Shown in pieces: positions 13,392 to 26,894 of a stretch of 64,000 bases of DNA (positions are counted from its first letter, which is position 1; the number at the start of each line of letters is the position of its first letter). Source of the stretch: Diprion similis (lineage: Eukaryota > Arthropoda > Insecta > Hymenoptera > Diprionidae); contig NC_060117.1 of NCBI RefSeq assembly GCF_021155765.1, forward strand, positions 3,231,001 to 3,295,000, written 5' to 3'. The translations under genes were made by a program, and so were the position numbers. A model generated the notes under the pieces. It did no database searches. It saw only the letters and a program-made list of their open reading frames with translations, and was not told where the DNA came from.

Positions 13392-15104
13392 ATGTCATAC
13401 TGAAAAATGGATTACACGTTGCGTACACGATAATAGTTGTAAAAACAACCCAATGAAAAGAAAAACGCACGTTTTTCATGATATCCTAGTCAATTTTCTC
13501 ATCTTCCGTTAGTTTCTTGTTAGTCTGAAAAAAATGTCAGATAAAAAAGACAAAAAAATGATTTATCATGGGAAGAACTTTTAGTTGAAGATGTCCACGA
13601 GTTCCGATGAGTTTGATACGAACAAGGTAACTGTGTACGTGGTAACCTAACCAGGACTCGCAAAGTCGTCAAGTGAAGAAGGAGACCTGCCTCTTAACAT
13701 TCTTCTGACAAAGTCGGTCGCAAAGTCCCATAAGACATGCTGACACTGTGCTCTCCGTGACCCTAAGAACAAACCGCAAGGTACCTACTGTGTAAGAAGA
13801 CACCATAAGTGCATACTAGACTGCAGGTATAAGGTGCCTGCTCATGAGCTCGGTGTGGCGGGTATAAAAGATGGAGGAATCGCCCAGGTTTTCCTTATAC
13901 AGCTGCTACCAAGTATTAACTGTAAATTGTGGTATACAGACCGCACGATGGTTCTACCCTGCTCTTACAGTAGACATGTATACGTACTTAATTATGCTAA
14001 TCATACAACCACCGGAAGTAGCGTTATAGGCGTTGGGTGCGCGCGTACAACGCGATAGGGACTTGTATGAATGGATGAATGAATGGATGAATGGATGGAT
14101 GTATATCGACTCTTTCTCGAGATACGTATAGAAAAATCCCGTCAAGTTAAATGGATGTAATGTTTGTTTTCTTGCCCCGTGAAACAAGATTTTAGAGACT
14201 TGACGTAAAGGACGACCGCAGAGTTCCCGACATGGTCATTAGTATTCCGGACTCGGAATACTGTATGGAGTGGGTCTTTCGAAAGATAACGCGAGCAAAT
14301 AACTTGAGGCGTATTTTCTATCCCGAATTACTTGTACAGGATGATTCAGAGTTGATGAAAATTTTCCTCTCGGTGTATACAGGGATTAGCGAGTTGAAAT
14401 ATGGAATGAAAATTTCAAATTGGACTTGAAGTTTATTTCAGGAATTTTGCGCGCGAAATTTAAATACCACTGATTGTGAAAAGTCTGTAGGAACTCTATA
14501 TTGTTCAAGAAATTGAATTTGAAATAGTTATACCGGCAAGTTAGATCATAGTTAAATTTGACCTATCAGCCGTGCTTTTTTCAGCTTTCTAACGTACTAA
14601 GAAACACTATTTTTCCTTATATTACATTCGATTCTGAGAAGAATGAAAAAAAAAACGTGACTCTGGGATCGTTTCTGTAGAGAAAAAAAAAATTTCGGCA
14701 ATAGTTTTCATTCGTATCTGAACCTGAATCACCCAGTACGATGAGCCACCTTCGGAATAACTGTTTGTCCCTTGGGATGGGTCACCGTGTTCAAGGGCTG
14801 AGTCACTTATACGGGTCGGAGGACAATACGGGGACAAGGATAATCCGAGTGGAAGCAAAAAAGAGATAGAAACACCTCAAGCAAACCTTTCCTTTTCCAG
14901 CACATTACATTCCATACTAGCTTATAATCCAGCAATATATTATTGTACCCTACAGAGCATTAATGACGTTTTTCTTTTTCTGATATCAGGTAGACTCGAT
15001 GATCGAGTGCTGGGTGTTAAATCCAGACTGCATCTGGTCACCGGAATAAATATCATCAAGGGATAAATATCGGCGAGGAAGAAACGGTCCCAGAGCGTCA
15101 AAAG
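10387..15104. other. Gene-free stretch upstream of the secreted-protein gene
   Basis: No protein gene can be supported. A T run of about 47 lies near 11791-11837, GA repeats near 13214-13243 and 13361-13389, a TA repeat near 13101-13122 and ATGG/ATGA repeats near 14066-14103. TATAAAA occurs near 13863. Acceptor-like sequences precede 14900 and 14991, so untranslated exons of the downstream gene may lie here, but none can be fixed by eye. Confidence 0.5.
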
Positions 15105-18100
15105 ATGAGGTACTGCTGGTTTAAAGTCGCCTTCAGCGCCCTCAGCGGGCTCTCCTTGTACTTTTGCAACGCTGCGCCGATCGGTTCGACACTCCCGGAA
15201 GCCAAGGACACGGCATATTCGCATCCTGCGCGGACGCTGGACACTGACCAGGGTCTGGGTCAGCCGATTGACATGGCATGGGAGGCGTGGATTGTGACTG
15301 ACAAGAAGCTGTCTGAGGATGGATCGAACTTTGAAGCGTCGACGGCTCCACGACGGATCACCAGTAAAAGTGTCTTCCTTCCTCCGTCGGTGAACAAAAC
15401 TTGTGACGATGGTTACCGCTTGGAAAGCAATATGACATGTGTCCCGATCACCATCAGTTTCAACCCCCACAGCCACTTCGAAAACTTTATTCTATCACGT
15501 CTGAGGAATCGTACATTCGCAAATTCCACCAGCGTCACTAAATTAACGATGTATGGCCCTGTTCAGGTATGATCTATATCGACTACGAATATTTAAAATA
15601 TCGATCATAAAATCTGACACATCGGATGTATAACACACTTGGACACTTTGTACCATTGATCGGATCATCAGACCGATCAATTACCGCGACATCGGTTTTC
15701 CTTATCGGTTAAAGTAAACTTATAGTTCTGGTTCGCCCTGCACGTGACAATAGCTGCTAAATCCACCGATATCGACATCGAATCGAACCACCGAGTGCAA
15801 TATCGGTAACCATTAAAGTAAAAGTTGGCGCCCGATCACGTGGTTAGACAGTGGAGTAAAAGGTTGGCCAGGTCTCACTGTCTACCAAAGTGGTGTGGAA
15901 ACGTTCTTCCTCTCATCCAGCGTGGATGAGGTGCATGGGGTGAAAGAATTTCAGGGATCAAGCTTCGCTGTCGTTGCAGACCGGTCGAGTAGCTAAAAAT
16001 GGCGTGCTTTTTTTAGGTAGGCTTACCGCTTAGTATAGAAGACAAGAGGCCACCCCCATCGTCGAGTGAGAAGCCAGAACGCGACGAAGATTCGGTCGAG
16101 ATTGCGGTCGTCCATCCAATCCAGGAGGACAAGAAGTCGGAGATCGATATGGAGGCGGGGTTGACTGTCTACCTCCTTGGAAACGGGACGACAAAGAGCG
16201 CCAACTCTTCGGGGGCTTTTGAAGATCAAGGGACAGGCGGTGAGCCATCCATTGCAGACTTCGTCGAGGATGGGAGCCAGGATTTTACCGAGATGATAAA
16301 CTACCGGATTCCCATCGACCTTGGACACCTTCTGAACGGTTCAAAGCTCAGCGAAAACTCGGAGAGTTATGAGTCGGGGAAAAACGTCACGACGAACGAG
16401 ACCCAGACGTTTGTGCTGCTTCTCGCACCGGCTGTAGTGACGACCTTGACATCCGAAGAACCAACGACGACGTTGTCCAATGATGAGAGTTTCCTCAGGA
16501 ATCACAAAAATGGCACGGTCAACTCGACGGACAGCCACGGGGTACCGGTCAAAATTGATGGACCGGATTCTCCGTACGTATTTTTAATTGTATGTTCTTC
16601 ACCTTTTCTCTATCTTCCTACTACGTTCAGAAACCTCGACGATCTTCTTGAGTTATTGGGTATTCAGAAGCCTGACCGAGAGCCGAGACCTTCGTAATCG
16701 CGATTTACATCCAGCTCTGCGCAATGTCTAAATAATTATTGTCATTCGAACGTTGATTGGGATTGTTCGGTTATGGCTTCCGCGATGATTCGCCGATCGG
16801 ATCCTCACTGGCTGGTGTCGACTGAAGTTTTTTGAAAATTGATTTTATGGTTTTGTTTCCCGAAACACCGTATAGCTAATCGTCATATTTGGCAGCCTAG
16901 GTGGATCCTGATCGCGTAGACGACGAATCAAGATAAAAAGCGTTTCTTGAAAGCGGTAAAAGTAACGGTCATTTGGTGTACTTATACATAGGTAACGTAC
17001 GTATGTACATACATAAATGAGACCAAGATCCAGCATTACGTGGATTAGCATGCGTGCAGGGCCTAGCGGAACGAACTAAGCAAGATTACAATCCGTAGTG
17101 TCAAGTTAGGAAAATTCGACTTTGGTGTTGACTCAGCGTGAATATAGCCTTCACTTGAATCAGGACTCTACCTCACCTTTGAGGGTCGATTCGCCACTTA
17201 TTTTCAAAATGTATGTAAACTTAAGATCGAAAAACTTCCTCGACAACAAATTGCTAACCGTCATTACCGATTTTCATCAACAGCTCCGTGGGTACCGTAG
17301 AAGAGGAGGCAACAACACAGTCCGAGTTCACCACCGCAAAAGAGGAGGAGGAGGAGGTGGTGGAGGAGGAAAAAGAGGCAACTACATCAGGCGACGACGC
17401 GACTGAGTCCTCGACGATATCTTTCGAGGATGAAGAGAGCCTGATCTGGACGACACTTGACCCCGAAGACCAGGAGGAACTGCTGACGCACAGTGAAGCC
17501 GGAATGCTGGTCTCACCAGGCAACTTGAGACCATTGATATCGGACCCTATAAAGCAGGAGCCACCGATGAACGAAGAGGAGGAAGTCAGCCAGATATCAA
17601 GCGAATCGAGCATCCGGGGCGACATGATCATGGAAACGACGCTTCTGGGTCTCCACGCAACCCCGAAGAAGCCCGACGCGCTGTCCGAGCTCTTCGAGTC
17701 TAATCCCGAGGTCGTCTTCTCACCACAGGACGATCGTCGCCCTGACAGAGCGAGCACTAAGGAGTCAAAGGACGACTCTTCAACAGTCCCTCAAGGATCG
17801 CTACTCGCCAATGATGCCGAGGTGATTCCGACGCTGAGAAGGACCATCTCGAGTGCGAATCAAGGTCGGGTTAGGTTCCCCGAGGACCCAACGAACCCTT
17901 CGTCAAGCTACGTTCTCTTCCCGGGTGACAACAATTCGAACAGTGTAAACGAAAACCTGGCCTACAAGAAGCGGCGGGAACGGATCTCATCACCCTTCGA
18001 GGACGCTACCACCGGAGTTACTTCGGATCAACTCGACCAGAGAAACACCCAATGGATCGGCCTACCCGCCGGACATGAAACCGGAAGTAGTCGACGCTCT

Positions 18101-18370
18101 CCCCCGCAGACCGGAAGTCCCGGTTCTCAACGACAGACACCAATGCTGTTCAGGTTTTGGAAAAGGATGCCATTGATCAGAGACCCCGCCATGATCCATA
18201 GATCGAGAGGTCCTTCTTCGGATATTTCACAAATCAGGGGTCTCCCACCACCACCTTCCAGCAGCAGTATTTACAGGGATGTTTTGCCTCGAGCTTATCC
18301 CGGCCAGCGTGTATTCAACCGAAATTTCCGAGGTACAGGATCGCCCAGTACGGTACAACGGATCGGTTAG
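15105..18370 (+). CDS. Unrecognised secreted acidic glycoprotein, three exons, 701 aa
   Basis: Exons are 15105-15566, 16017-16573 and 17284-18370 (phases 0 and 2; donors GTATGA and GTACGT; all acceptors AG). The N-terminus MRYCWFKVAFSALSG leads a hydrophobic signal peptide, probably cut near CNA/APIG. Residues 1-154 carry the only evident conserved-looking block: WEAWIVTDKK and a two-cysteine CDDGYRLESNMTC motif. Many N-glycosylation sequons follow (NKT, NMT, NRT, NGT, NVT, NET). The third exon opens with a Glu-rich run (about residues 359-371), is Ser/Thr/Pro-rich, and has a KKRR dibasic cluster near 568-571 that could be a furin site before a basic C-terminal tail. No transmembrane segment follows the signal. 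I do not recognise the family. Size and layout recall fast-evolving secreted ligands such as Folded gastrulation, but nothing diagnostic is seen. Confidence 0.85.
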
Positions 18371-20058
18371 ATACAATCTACACTTGACTTGTTCGAAGCT
18401 AGTGAAATTTTCAGAGCGGTGCCAAATATATGTATGCATATATATATCAATATCACGATAATATTATATAGGTATATAAAAATTGATTCGTTATTGTATG
18501 TATGAGACGATGATTTTAGTTGTGTGTGTGCGTGTGTGTGTGTGTGTGAAGAAGTGAATGGATGTATGTAGGAAAAAAATGAGCCGCTAGAAATTCTCAA
18601 GTGAGACTTTTTTCCACCATTATTATACATCTATTAACATTGAGCAGAGTTAGTATGGTGTCTGTGGAAAAATTTGAAGGGTATTAAACTATATATTGAG
18701 AAAAATCTTTCTAATACCTAATAGTTCGTTTGCATGTAGAGATAGTAGTGATTAGCTTGCCAAAATTCTCTTATCCTTCCCGCATTGTAGAAGAAGAAAC
18801 AAAAAAAAAATAAAAAATAAAAAAACAAAAACAAAAAAAACCACATAAACAAATTGAAAAATAATTGACGTCTATAAAGTAATGGCACGATTTATATGCA
18901 AATAATTTTACGCAGGGTCTATCATTTTTTAGTCAGCTGCGCCAATGATGAGCGAATTATTATAATTTATGAAATAACGACAGAGTGATACATATATACA
19001 TGCAGGAAAAAAAAAAAAAAGAAGAAGATATTTCATATTTTCCAAAGAATATCTTTAAATAGTAATATCAAAACCATTTCACCTATCCAAATCTTTAAGT
19101 CAATATTTGAAATGTTTCCTGATTATATTTTCCAATCGAGGGAATGAAAAAATTCACACAAGAATAGATACAAAGAAAGTAGTAACGCGTAATGCAATTA
19201 CAAAAACAAGAAAAAAAAAAAAAAAAAAGAAAGAAAGAAAGAAGGAAAAAAATAGAAAAACTATCAATAAAAACTTTACAGAGATCGACGAAGTCAGATT
19301 CTTATTGACTCGGTTCCTCAATTTAAAGATAGACACTTCTCCAAAACACAGACTGATCGATAGTATCGTATTGTAAAGATTATAAAAGTGTATTTTTGTT
19401 GTTGTTGTTGTTGTTGTTATTATTATTATTATTATGATTATTATAATTAAGTTTAATTTATAAAGAAAATTAATTTACCGTTTTGAAATCAGTTTCAGGA
19501 CAACCGTGTTTAATTGTACAATAGATAATTATGATATATATATATATATATATATATAAATTATTCTTGACTTGATCGCGAATTTTTTCATTCTATGCAC
19601 AAGATGGAATATTATAAATATATATATCTATATATGTATATTATACAGACGTAGTATAATCATGATAATTATTATAATATAATACGATGTGTGTGTGTGT
19701 GATATAAATGCATGGAACGTATTGATGCATGTATGTATGTATGTATGTATGTATATGTGTATGTGTATGTATAGGTGTGTGCGTTCGCAATTTTTACCAA
19801 CGAAAGTATATATATATATATATAAAAAAAAATGTACGTATTAATTGTATTATGTATGTGTGTATTGTTAGGTACCTATAACGGTATTTCTATATATATG
19901 TAGTTTACGTACCTATGTATTATCAGCTGTTTAAATTTAAATTATATACCTATGTATAGTACCATAGGTACATAGAGGCATCGAACCTAATTACCTATGT
20001 GGACACGTGTAACGTAATTCTGAGACGTATGTATCAACGAGGAGAAAAAAAAACGAAA

Positions 20059-20090
<32 letters not shown>

Positions 20091-21495
20091 CAAAGCATGG
20101 AAAGTACGAATTATACGATTAGACCGTTTCGATAATTTTTTCGGTTATATTATCACCGAATGATATGGAAATTATCGTACAGCCGAAATGAAGAAGAAAA
20201 AAAAATTAACGGCCATAGTATACGTAAAAATTTATTTTGACAAATTGTTTTTCTCCTTCACGTACTTGAGACAAATTTTCTAAGTTCGCGGAATGAAACT
20301 TTTAAGTAATCACATCTCATTATACCCCGGCATGGAATTTACCCAGTTTTCTCATTATTCGTTTGAATATTATATTCTTAGATTTATGAATTTCTTTCTA
20401 TTATATCTCGGTAAACGTACTTCATAGTTGATTATTATATATAAAAAAAAAAAAAAAAAAAAAAAAAAACACACACTATATTGTAAACAATATTGTTCGA
20501 AATTTTACCGTCAAGAGACAAGCTAGGGGGGGAAAAAAAAAAAAACGAAAAGTAAAAAAGGATTGCGGCCAGTAACAATCTGTCTATACCTATATATGTA
20601 TACGTATGTGTCTGTTTATGTATATGTCATGTGTATATGTATGTATAAGCCTGTGTTGTATTTCTGTGTCTATTTAAATAATGATTGATGGATTTTTGTC
20701 GTAACGTCCAATTTTGTGTATATATTTAATTTTATTAAAAAAAGAGCGAGAAAGAGAGAGAGAGAGCGAGAGATAGAGATAGAGAGAGAGAGAGAGAAAA
20801 AAGAAAACGAGAGCAAGAAAATAAACACAAATAATTGTATATACAATATATATTATGATATTCAAAATAATGGAAACTTTCGTGTTGTTATTGTATTAAA
20901 TATGAACGGTATTAATTACTTATTATCATAATTATTTTCATTACTATTATTATTATTGTCATCATTATTATGATTATTATTATTATTATACAGTTGTACA
21001 GCAACTTTATCAAGTCTATTATATATATATGTATATACTGCCTTATCTCAAATGTTCCCAAATTCTCCCAAACCGTACTCAAAGTATCAACGTTATAACT
21101 GACTCAAAAAAATAAACAAATAGAACTTTGTGTTTATGAAAAAGTGGGTCGACTTTATAATAATCAGATTATTGTGCGGTCACGAATTAGTTTAGCAAAG
21201 CAGGAAAACGTTAATTACTTGGTGCAAAACGGAAGGCTGTGGTTTGGTTTTGTTTTATTTATTTATTTATTTATTTTTTTTTTTTTTGCGATAAGTTGAC
21301 ATAATCTACAAGCTATCCAATCAATGGTGCCCTATGATAAATTTGATGCTAATCAAGGAAAAGATAAGACTATACTTATATATATGATAGAAAATGCAAC
21401 CCTATAACTATATTTCAGAGTCTAAAGTGCAGTTCGTTAATCCAACCAACTTCTCGTCAAATTCGAATGACAAAATTTTAGAACGTCAACTGTTA
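18371..21495. other. 3' flank or long 3' UTR, AT-rich, microsatellites
   Basis: No gene is seen. It holds GT repeats near 18520-18549, GTT/ATT repeats near 19398-19434, TA repeats near 19536-19558, GTAT repeats near 19730-19755, a GA tract near 20755-20797 and long A runs near 20061-20087 and 20444-20469. The word ACCTATGT or its near variants recurs several times between about 19870 and 20005. Part of this is probably the 3' UTR of the secreted-protein gene. Confidence 0.5.
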
Positions 21496-22242
21496 TCAAC
21501 CGACTTTGAGACCCTTGAATCCCTTGGCAAGAAGGAACTTTTCTGAAGATTCGGTTCTGGTAGCATCGGGCCTGAGAACTTTGACGGTTTTGTAAAATTT
21601 CCTGATATCGTCCTCGACGTTTTTGGCCGCACCGCCGTCCCAAAGTTTGACGATAAACGACGCCTCGGGCTTCGATACGACGAGGGCAAATTTGAGCGCG
21701 ACGTAGGCTAGAGCGACGATGTTTTGGTGATCCATTTCCTTCACGCCGGTCGCGTTTGGCGCCATATCCGACATGACAAGGTCGACGGAACTGCCAGCGA
21801 GATGTTCCCTGATCTTGTCCTGAGCTTGGGGCGTCGTGAAGTCCATGTTGCCTATAACGAAGGCTCCGTCGATAGGGTAAATCGGCAACTTGTCTATAGC
21901 CACTACTTTACCGACCGGTTTACCGTCCTGCTTGCCCTTGGCGTTGGTCAAATGGACCGCCACTTGCGTCCAACTTCCGGGCGAAGCACCACAGTCTACA
22001 ACCGTCATACCCGGCGAAAGTATGCCGCACCTTTCGTCCATCTCGAGCAATTTAAATGCACTTCTACATCTGTACTTCTCAATTTTTGCTTTCTCGACAT
22101 AAGGATCGGCCAATTGTCTGCGAAGCCATAACTGCGAACTCGTTTTACGACCCTTCAAATTATTCGGCGTCTCGCGCCGGGCTATTCCACTCGTGCACAC
22201 GCCTCTGGCAATTATCGATAATCGCGCGCGCGCCGACGCCAT
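21496..22242 (-). CDS. MRM2: MRM2, mitochondrial rRNA 2'-O-ribose methyltransferase (FtsJ/RrmJ family)
   Basis: A single uninterrupted exon encodes 248 aa. The family methylates a uridine 2'-OH in the A-loop of mitochondrial large-subunit rRNA using S-adenosylmethionine. The FtsJ fold is clear: FKLLEMD near residues 63-69, the SAM-binding loop VVDCGASPGSWTQVA at 81-95, VMSDMAPNATG at 156-166 and SFIVKLWDG at 195-203. The K-D-K-E catalytic tetrad can be placed at K64, D159, K199 and E234. The N-terminus (MASARARLSIIARGVC) is basic and hydroxylated, as expected of a mitochondrial targeting peptide. Length suits the mitochondrial paralogue rather than the longer cytosolic or nucleolar FTSJ1/FTSJ3. 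The 5' flank holds AGGTTAGGTT near 22281. Confidence 0.96.
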   Translation of the reverse strand: MASARARLSIIARGVCTSGIARRETPNNLKGRKTSSQLWLRRQLADPYVEKAKIEKYRCRSAFKLLEMDERCGILSPGMTVVDCGASPGSWTQVAVHLTNAKGKQDGKPVGKVVAIDKLPIYPIDGAFVIGNMDFTTPQAQDKIREHLAGSSVDLVMSDMAPNATGVKEMDHQNIVALAYVALKFALVVSKPEASFIVKLWDGGAAKNVEDDIRKFYKTVKVLRPDATRTESSEKFLLAKGFKGLKVG

Positions 22243-23425
22243 GTTTTATCTCAAGGTCACAGTTGCAAACTCGAACCGATAGGTTAGGTTATGTTACGTT
22301 AAGTTTAGTTTGCTGCACACCTCGCGCACTGTGATTGCAGGTTATGTCCTTTCCGACGACATAGCGCTGGATAATTGAACAACAGTAATTACGATGTTGA
22401 TGTAGATTCTAAGAAAACGGTTTAGCTCGAATAGCAGTGTCTGTATTCTTTTTCACTCTTTAGTTCTCTTGTGAAGCAGAAGTTTTTTTTTTGCTAGGAA
22501 CACGTTACGTTGTATTATTTATTTATATCAATTTACATGTATATCCTTACCGCGCACTGGCGCCATCTTGACATAATTTCTGCAGCTCAATTTAGTCAAG
22601 GTTCTAAATAGAAGCTTGCAACACCCGGCGGACAATCCTGAGGCGCTATAAAGTCTCAAAAAATGCCTACAATATTTTTATACATATTTAGAAAGATTGA
22701 TTTCTCATTTTGAATCCTGTTAGAATAGACGCAAACCCTAAGAGTAAATCTACCAAACTTTATACAGAGATGACTTACAGTTTCATCGTTTACTGGGTTC
22801 CTGCCGATAAAGAAGTTACCGGATCGCCAACACGCTTTCTTATGGCCCTAACTCCACCCAGACCCACTTACCCGCCGAGTAATGTTCACATAGTCTTACC
22901 AAGATATTTATTTTTAAATTCTTCGATCAAAGCTTTCATCAAACTCGTGCTAGCAAGTCCTTAGAAAAAAAAAATAGCGCAATTAAAAAATGTAATCAAC
23001 TCTATATTCAACCGCTCACAATCAGTGGCACTAACCGCAGCGCTTCCATTTGTTATTCAGGGACTACAGCTAACGAATTGGTCGTTCTTCATAAGAATTC
23101 ATTAGTCTATGGCGCGTTTGGCACATGCGCAATAATGGCATCAGAGCGACGGTCGTGTCAGCAGAGCAATAGCAAGAGCAGTTCGGATTTCGGTGTACGC
23201 AATGGACCTCGGATGACAAGAGTAGTAAACGCGGAACCGGTCATAAAACATGATCGGTAAAAGGTGTTCTAGTACTTCTAGTGCGTACTGATAAAAATAC
23301 AATAAAAAAAAAAAAAAAAAAGAAGAACAACGATTCGAACATTGTGTCATTGAATAAATTCGATACATAGACGGTACAAAAACGAATAAAAAAAAAAAAA
23401 TATATATATATATAATTTCACTGCG
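22243..23425. promoter_or_regulatory. Intergenic region between divergent MRM2 (-) and WDR45B (+)
   Basis: About 1.2 kb separates two genes transcribed away from each other, so promoters of both must lie here. AGGTTAGGTTATGTTACGTT sits just upstream of the MRM2 start. An 84-codon open frame near 22710-22964 has no recognisable motif and I do not call it a gene. An A run and a TA repeat lie shortly before the WDR45B start. Confidence 0.5.
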
Positions 23426-23720
23426 ATGAACCTAACCGCGGGTAATCCCCACTCGAACGGTTTGCTCTACGCTGGTTTCAACCAGGATCAAGGTACGTGA
23501 ATTAAAAAATGACCAAAACGTGCGCCTGTTCCAAAAAATCCGGCTCCTATCGCCTCGATCCTGCCGCCCCTCGCAACCTGACAGCGGCGACACAGATTTT
23601 GGACTCCGATTCGCAAATCACCATTAAATTCTCAAACGCAATATTGTCATATTGCGTTTTATCATAATAAAAATTTATTTTTAAGATTATATATATACAT
23701 GTATGTTACATAGTATATAA

Positions 23721-23767
<47 letters not shown>

Positions 23768-25679
23768 AATACGTATTGTTTGTCAACCTGTCATCCAAAC
23801 GTCTCCAAATAAATAATTGGAAAGAAAAGAAATGGAAGAAAAAAAATTCCTCTCACCCAAACAACAACTCCCAACACCTCTTGTTTTCCCTATCGTTTCT
23901 CCTGCACAAAAACTACGCCAAATATATATCCTCGATGATATTCGTTTAGGGCGCAAGGTTGATTCAATGAGACGATAAGTAAACTAAGAGAATAACAACG
24001 TTGGAAATAAATAAGCAAACAATAAAACGACTCTCTCGACGACAAAAATAAAACTTGTACGCGCGTAGTCGTAATGTGTTGTAAACAGACGATAAGATGG
24101 ATATACACAACGTTGTTAATTATCTAGTTTGATAAATTGACGTGCGCAGATCGTCGTCGATCTGATGTTTTTTTGTTTTTGTTTTTTGTTTTTTTTTTTT
24201 AATATCTTTTTTGCCAATTCGTAGGTTGCTTCGCCTGTGGAATGGAGAACGGATACAGGGTTTACAACTGCGATCCGTTGAAGGAAACCGAACGTCACGT
24301 TTTCAGCGACGGAGGTCTTGGTCATGTGGAAATGCTCTTTAGATGCAATTACTTGGCCCTTGTCGGCGGCGGCGCGAAACCCATGTACCCAACGAACAAA
24401 GGTGAAAGAGAAGGGACGGAAATCTGGACGCGTCGTTCAAGCACAGTTTATTCGAAAGACGACTCTCGACTCGACTCTCATCGTCTTTTTATTAATTTTT
24501 CAGTCATGATATGGGACGATCTGAAGAAAAATCCTGCCATAACACTCGAGTTCAACGCACCGGTCAAGGGGGTCAAACTACGAAGGGATCGAATAGTCGT
24601 TATACTCGAAGGGGTGATAAAAGTCTACACGTTTACGCAAAATCCCCAACAGTTACACGTCTTCGAAACAAATCCAAACCCTAGAGGATTGTGCGTCCTA
24701 TGTCCAAATAGCAACAATTCACTCTTAGCTTTTCCTGGCAGAAAAAACGGCCACGTTCAAGGTAAGATCGTCGCCGAGATTCTTTCGATTCTTATCGCCT
24801 CGTTTCAAAGACAAAAAGAGCGAACAATTTTTATTCTCAGTCTAAAAACAATTCTCGACGAACTAAATAAAGAATATCTCCTTCGCTCCTCCGAACAAAA
24901 ACGCCAAACTGAAATTATTTTCTCGCAGTGATAGACCTGGCGAACACGGAAAAACAGCCGTTGAACATAGAAGCGCACGAAACGCCGTTATCCTGCATAT
25001 CTCTGAATCTGCAAGGTACGAGGTTGGCGACGGCGTCAGAAAAGGGAACGTTGATCAGGGTATTCGACACCCAGAACGGAAACATGATAAACGAATTAAG
25101 AAGAGGGGCGAATCACGCCAACATTTACTGGTGAGAACGACGTTCGAACAATCGCCCAGACTCTATTGAATATCGCTTAACATATTTTCATTTCACCTTT
25201 AATTCCCTTGATTCTTTCAGTATAAATTTCAACCATGACTCGACGTGGCTTTGCGTAGCGAGCGACCACGGAACTGTCCATGTCTTTGCTGTGGAGGATC
25301 AGAAATTGAATCGCCAGTCGAGTCTTGCGTCTGCGACTTTCTTGCCAAAGTATTTCAGCTCCAATTGGAGCTTTTGTAAATTTCAAGTACCCAGTGGACC
25401 GCAGTGTATGTGCGCGTTTGGCAAAAACAACAACACCATAATCGGTAAGTTCCTATCAAATTGTATTTATAAATTTCAAATTTGATATGCGGATCGCCTA
25501 ATCTATTTAGACAGAAAAAAAATTCTTTCTCATTTTCTATTTTCCCCCCCGTCGTTCTGCCCGCAATAAAAGTTATATGTGCGGACGGTAGCTATCACAA
25601 ATTTTTATTCAACAACAAAGGAGAATGCAGCAGAGATTTCTACGCACAATTTTTGGAAATGACAGACGACAAGATGTGA
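23426..25679 (+). CDS. WDR45B: WDR45B/WIPI3, PROPPIN autophagy WD-repeat protein, six exons, 344 aa
   Basis: Exons are 23426-23492, 24225-24401, 24504-24761, 24929-25130, 25221-25444 and 25573-25679, all GT-AG and phase-consistent. The product is 344 aa, the length I recall for the human protein. It starts [20 protein letters not shown] and ends [11 protein letters not shown], both hallmark ends of WIPI3. The seven-bladed propeller carries the LRRG phosphoinositide-binding motif at residues 224-227 ([14 protein letters not shown]). Family members bind PI3P and PI(3,5)P2 on forming autophagosomes and endolysosomes. Other signatures are [19 protein letters not shown] and [21 protein letters not shown]45/WIPI4 is the nearest alternative, but the length and both ends favour WDR45B. 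Confidence 0.97.
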
Positions 25680-25889
25680 CTGTAAAATTTATCGTAGCGT
25701 GTTAATAATAATAATTATTATTATTATTAACATTATTATTATTGTAACTTTAGTCTTAGTATTAAAAGTTCCGAGGTTACTTTTTATTTAACATACCAAC
25801 GATGATAATAATAATAATAACAATAGAAATAATCATCTTGCTAATAATGATATATTGAACGAATAGTGTCGATTACGTTTGTCTATAAC

Positions 25890-25929
<40 letters not shown>

Positions 25930-26561
25930 TGAAAATTATGTTATCACTAATGTAATTATATTATTATTACTATTATTACCAGCGAACTACTTGTGTTCGA
26001 AGACATTTTTTTTCTTTTCTTTCTCTTGTCATTGAGCTAATATAACATCACTCGGATTTTTTTTAGCGAGTTATCTTGCAAAAGAAATCTCAAGTTTTGT
26101 GTAAAATTATCGACACGACTTTCTAGTCATAATTTTCGTATGAATTGAATAAAAATCATGAATAAAATATTTTTTTTTTTTACAAAATTCTTAGTATACA
26201 TCCGAACAGTCGATATTTGAATTTGAACAATTATTAACGGCCAATGTGGCGAATGAAAGAATATATTTTATGTCTCAAAGTAAAAAACGTGCATGTGTGT
26301 AATACGCTTGTGAAAGAAAAAAAAAAAAAAAAAAAAAAAACAGAAGTCACACAAGTAACGATCGTTCGTTGAATTCGACCAAACAATTCAAATAAACAAA
26401 CAAATATGTTGTAAAAATACATTAATAAAAGTTAATAATTAATAGATAGATAGATGTATCGATGACGCGGCCTATGCAAGCAAGGCTTTAAAAATATTTT
26501 CTCCAGTAATCTTTCTATAATCTATTGTTACAAAAGAATCATATAAATTATACAAATTTGT

Positions 26562-26592
<31 letters not shown>

Positions 26593-26860
26593 GGTGTGAA
26601 TAGTTGAAACGAAACAAAAGAAAATAAATAAAGAAAATAAATCCATAAAGAATTTACGTATAAAGAAAGTACTGTATAAAAAAAAAAAAAAAATCCCAAA
26701 ACAATCGTCGAAAATTTTTTTCTTCTTCACATGTATCAATCAATAAATTTCGTCGTTTAATTTTTTTTCACCCACAAATGGCAAAGAGTAGCACGATTTA
26801 ATATTGCTGTTTTCCTAGAATTCTTATATTACGCGCTGTTTACCGCACAAGGTGTAAAAG

Positions 26861-26894
<34 letters not shown>

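Noticed and set aside
22710-22964. 84-codon plus frame between MRM2 and WDR45B
   Set aside because: No signal, motif or intron evidence; composition is ordinary for a chance frame. It could be an old repeat fragment.
24242-24931. 229-codon frame overlapping WDR45B
   Set aside because: It reads through introns between exons 2-3 and 3-4 of WDR45B; the spliced model restores the family sequence exactly.
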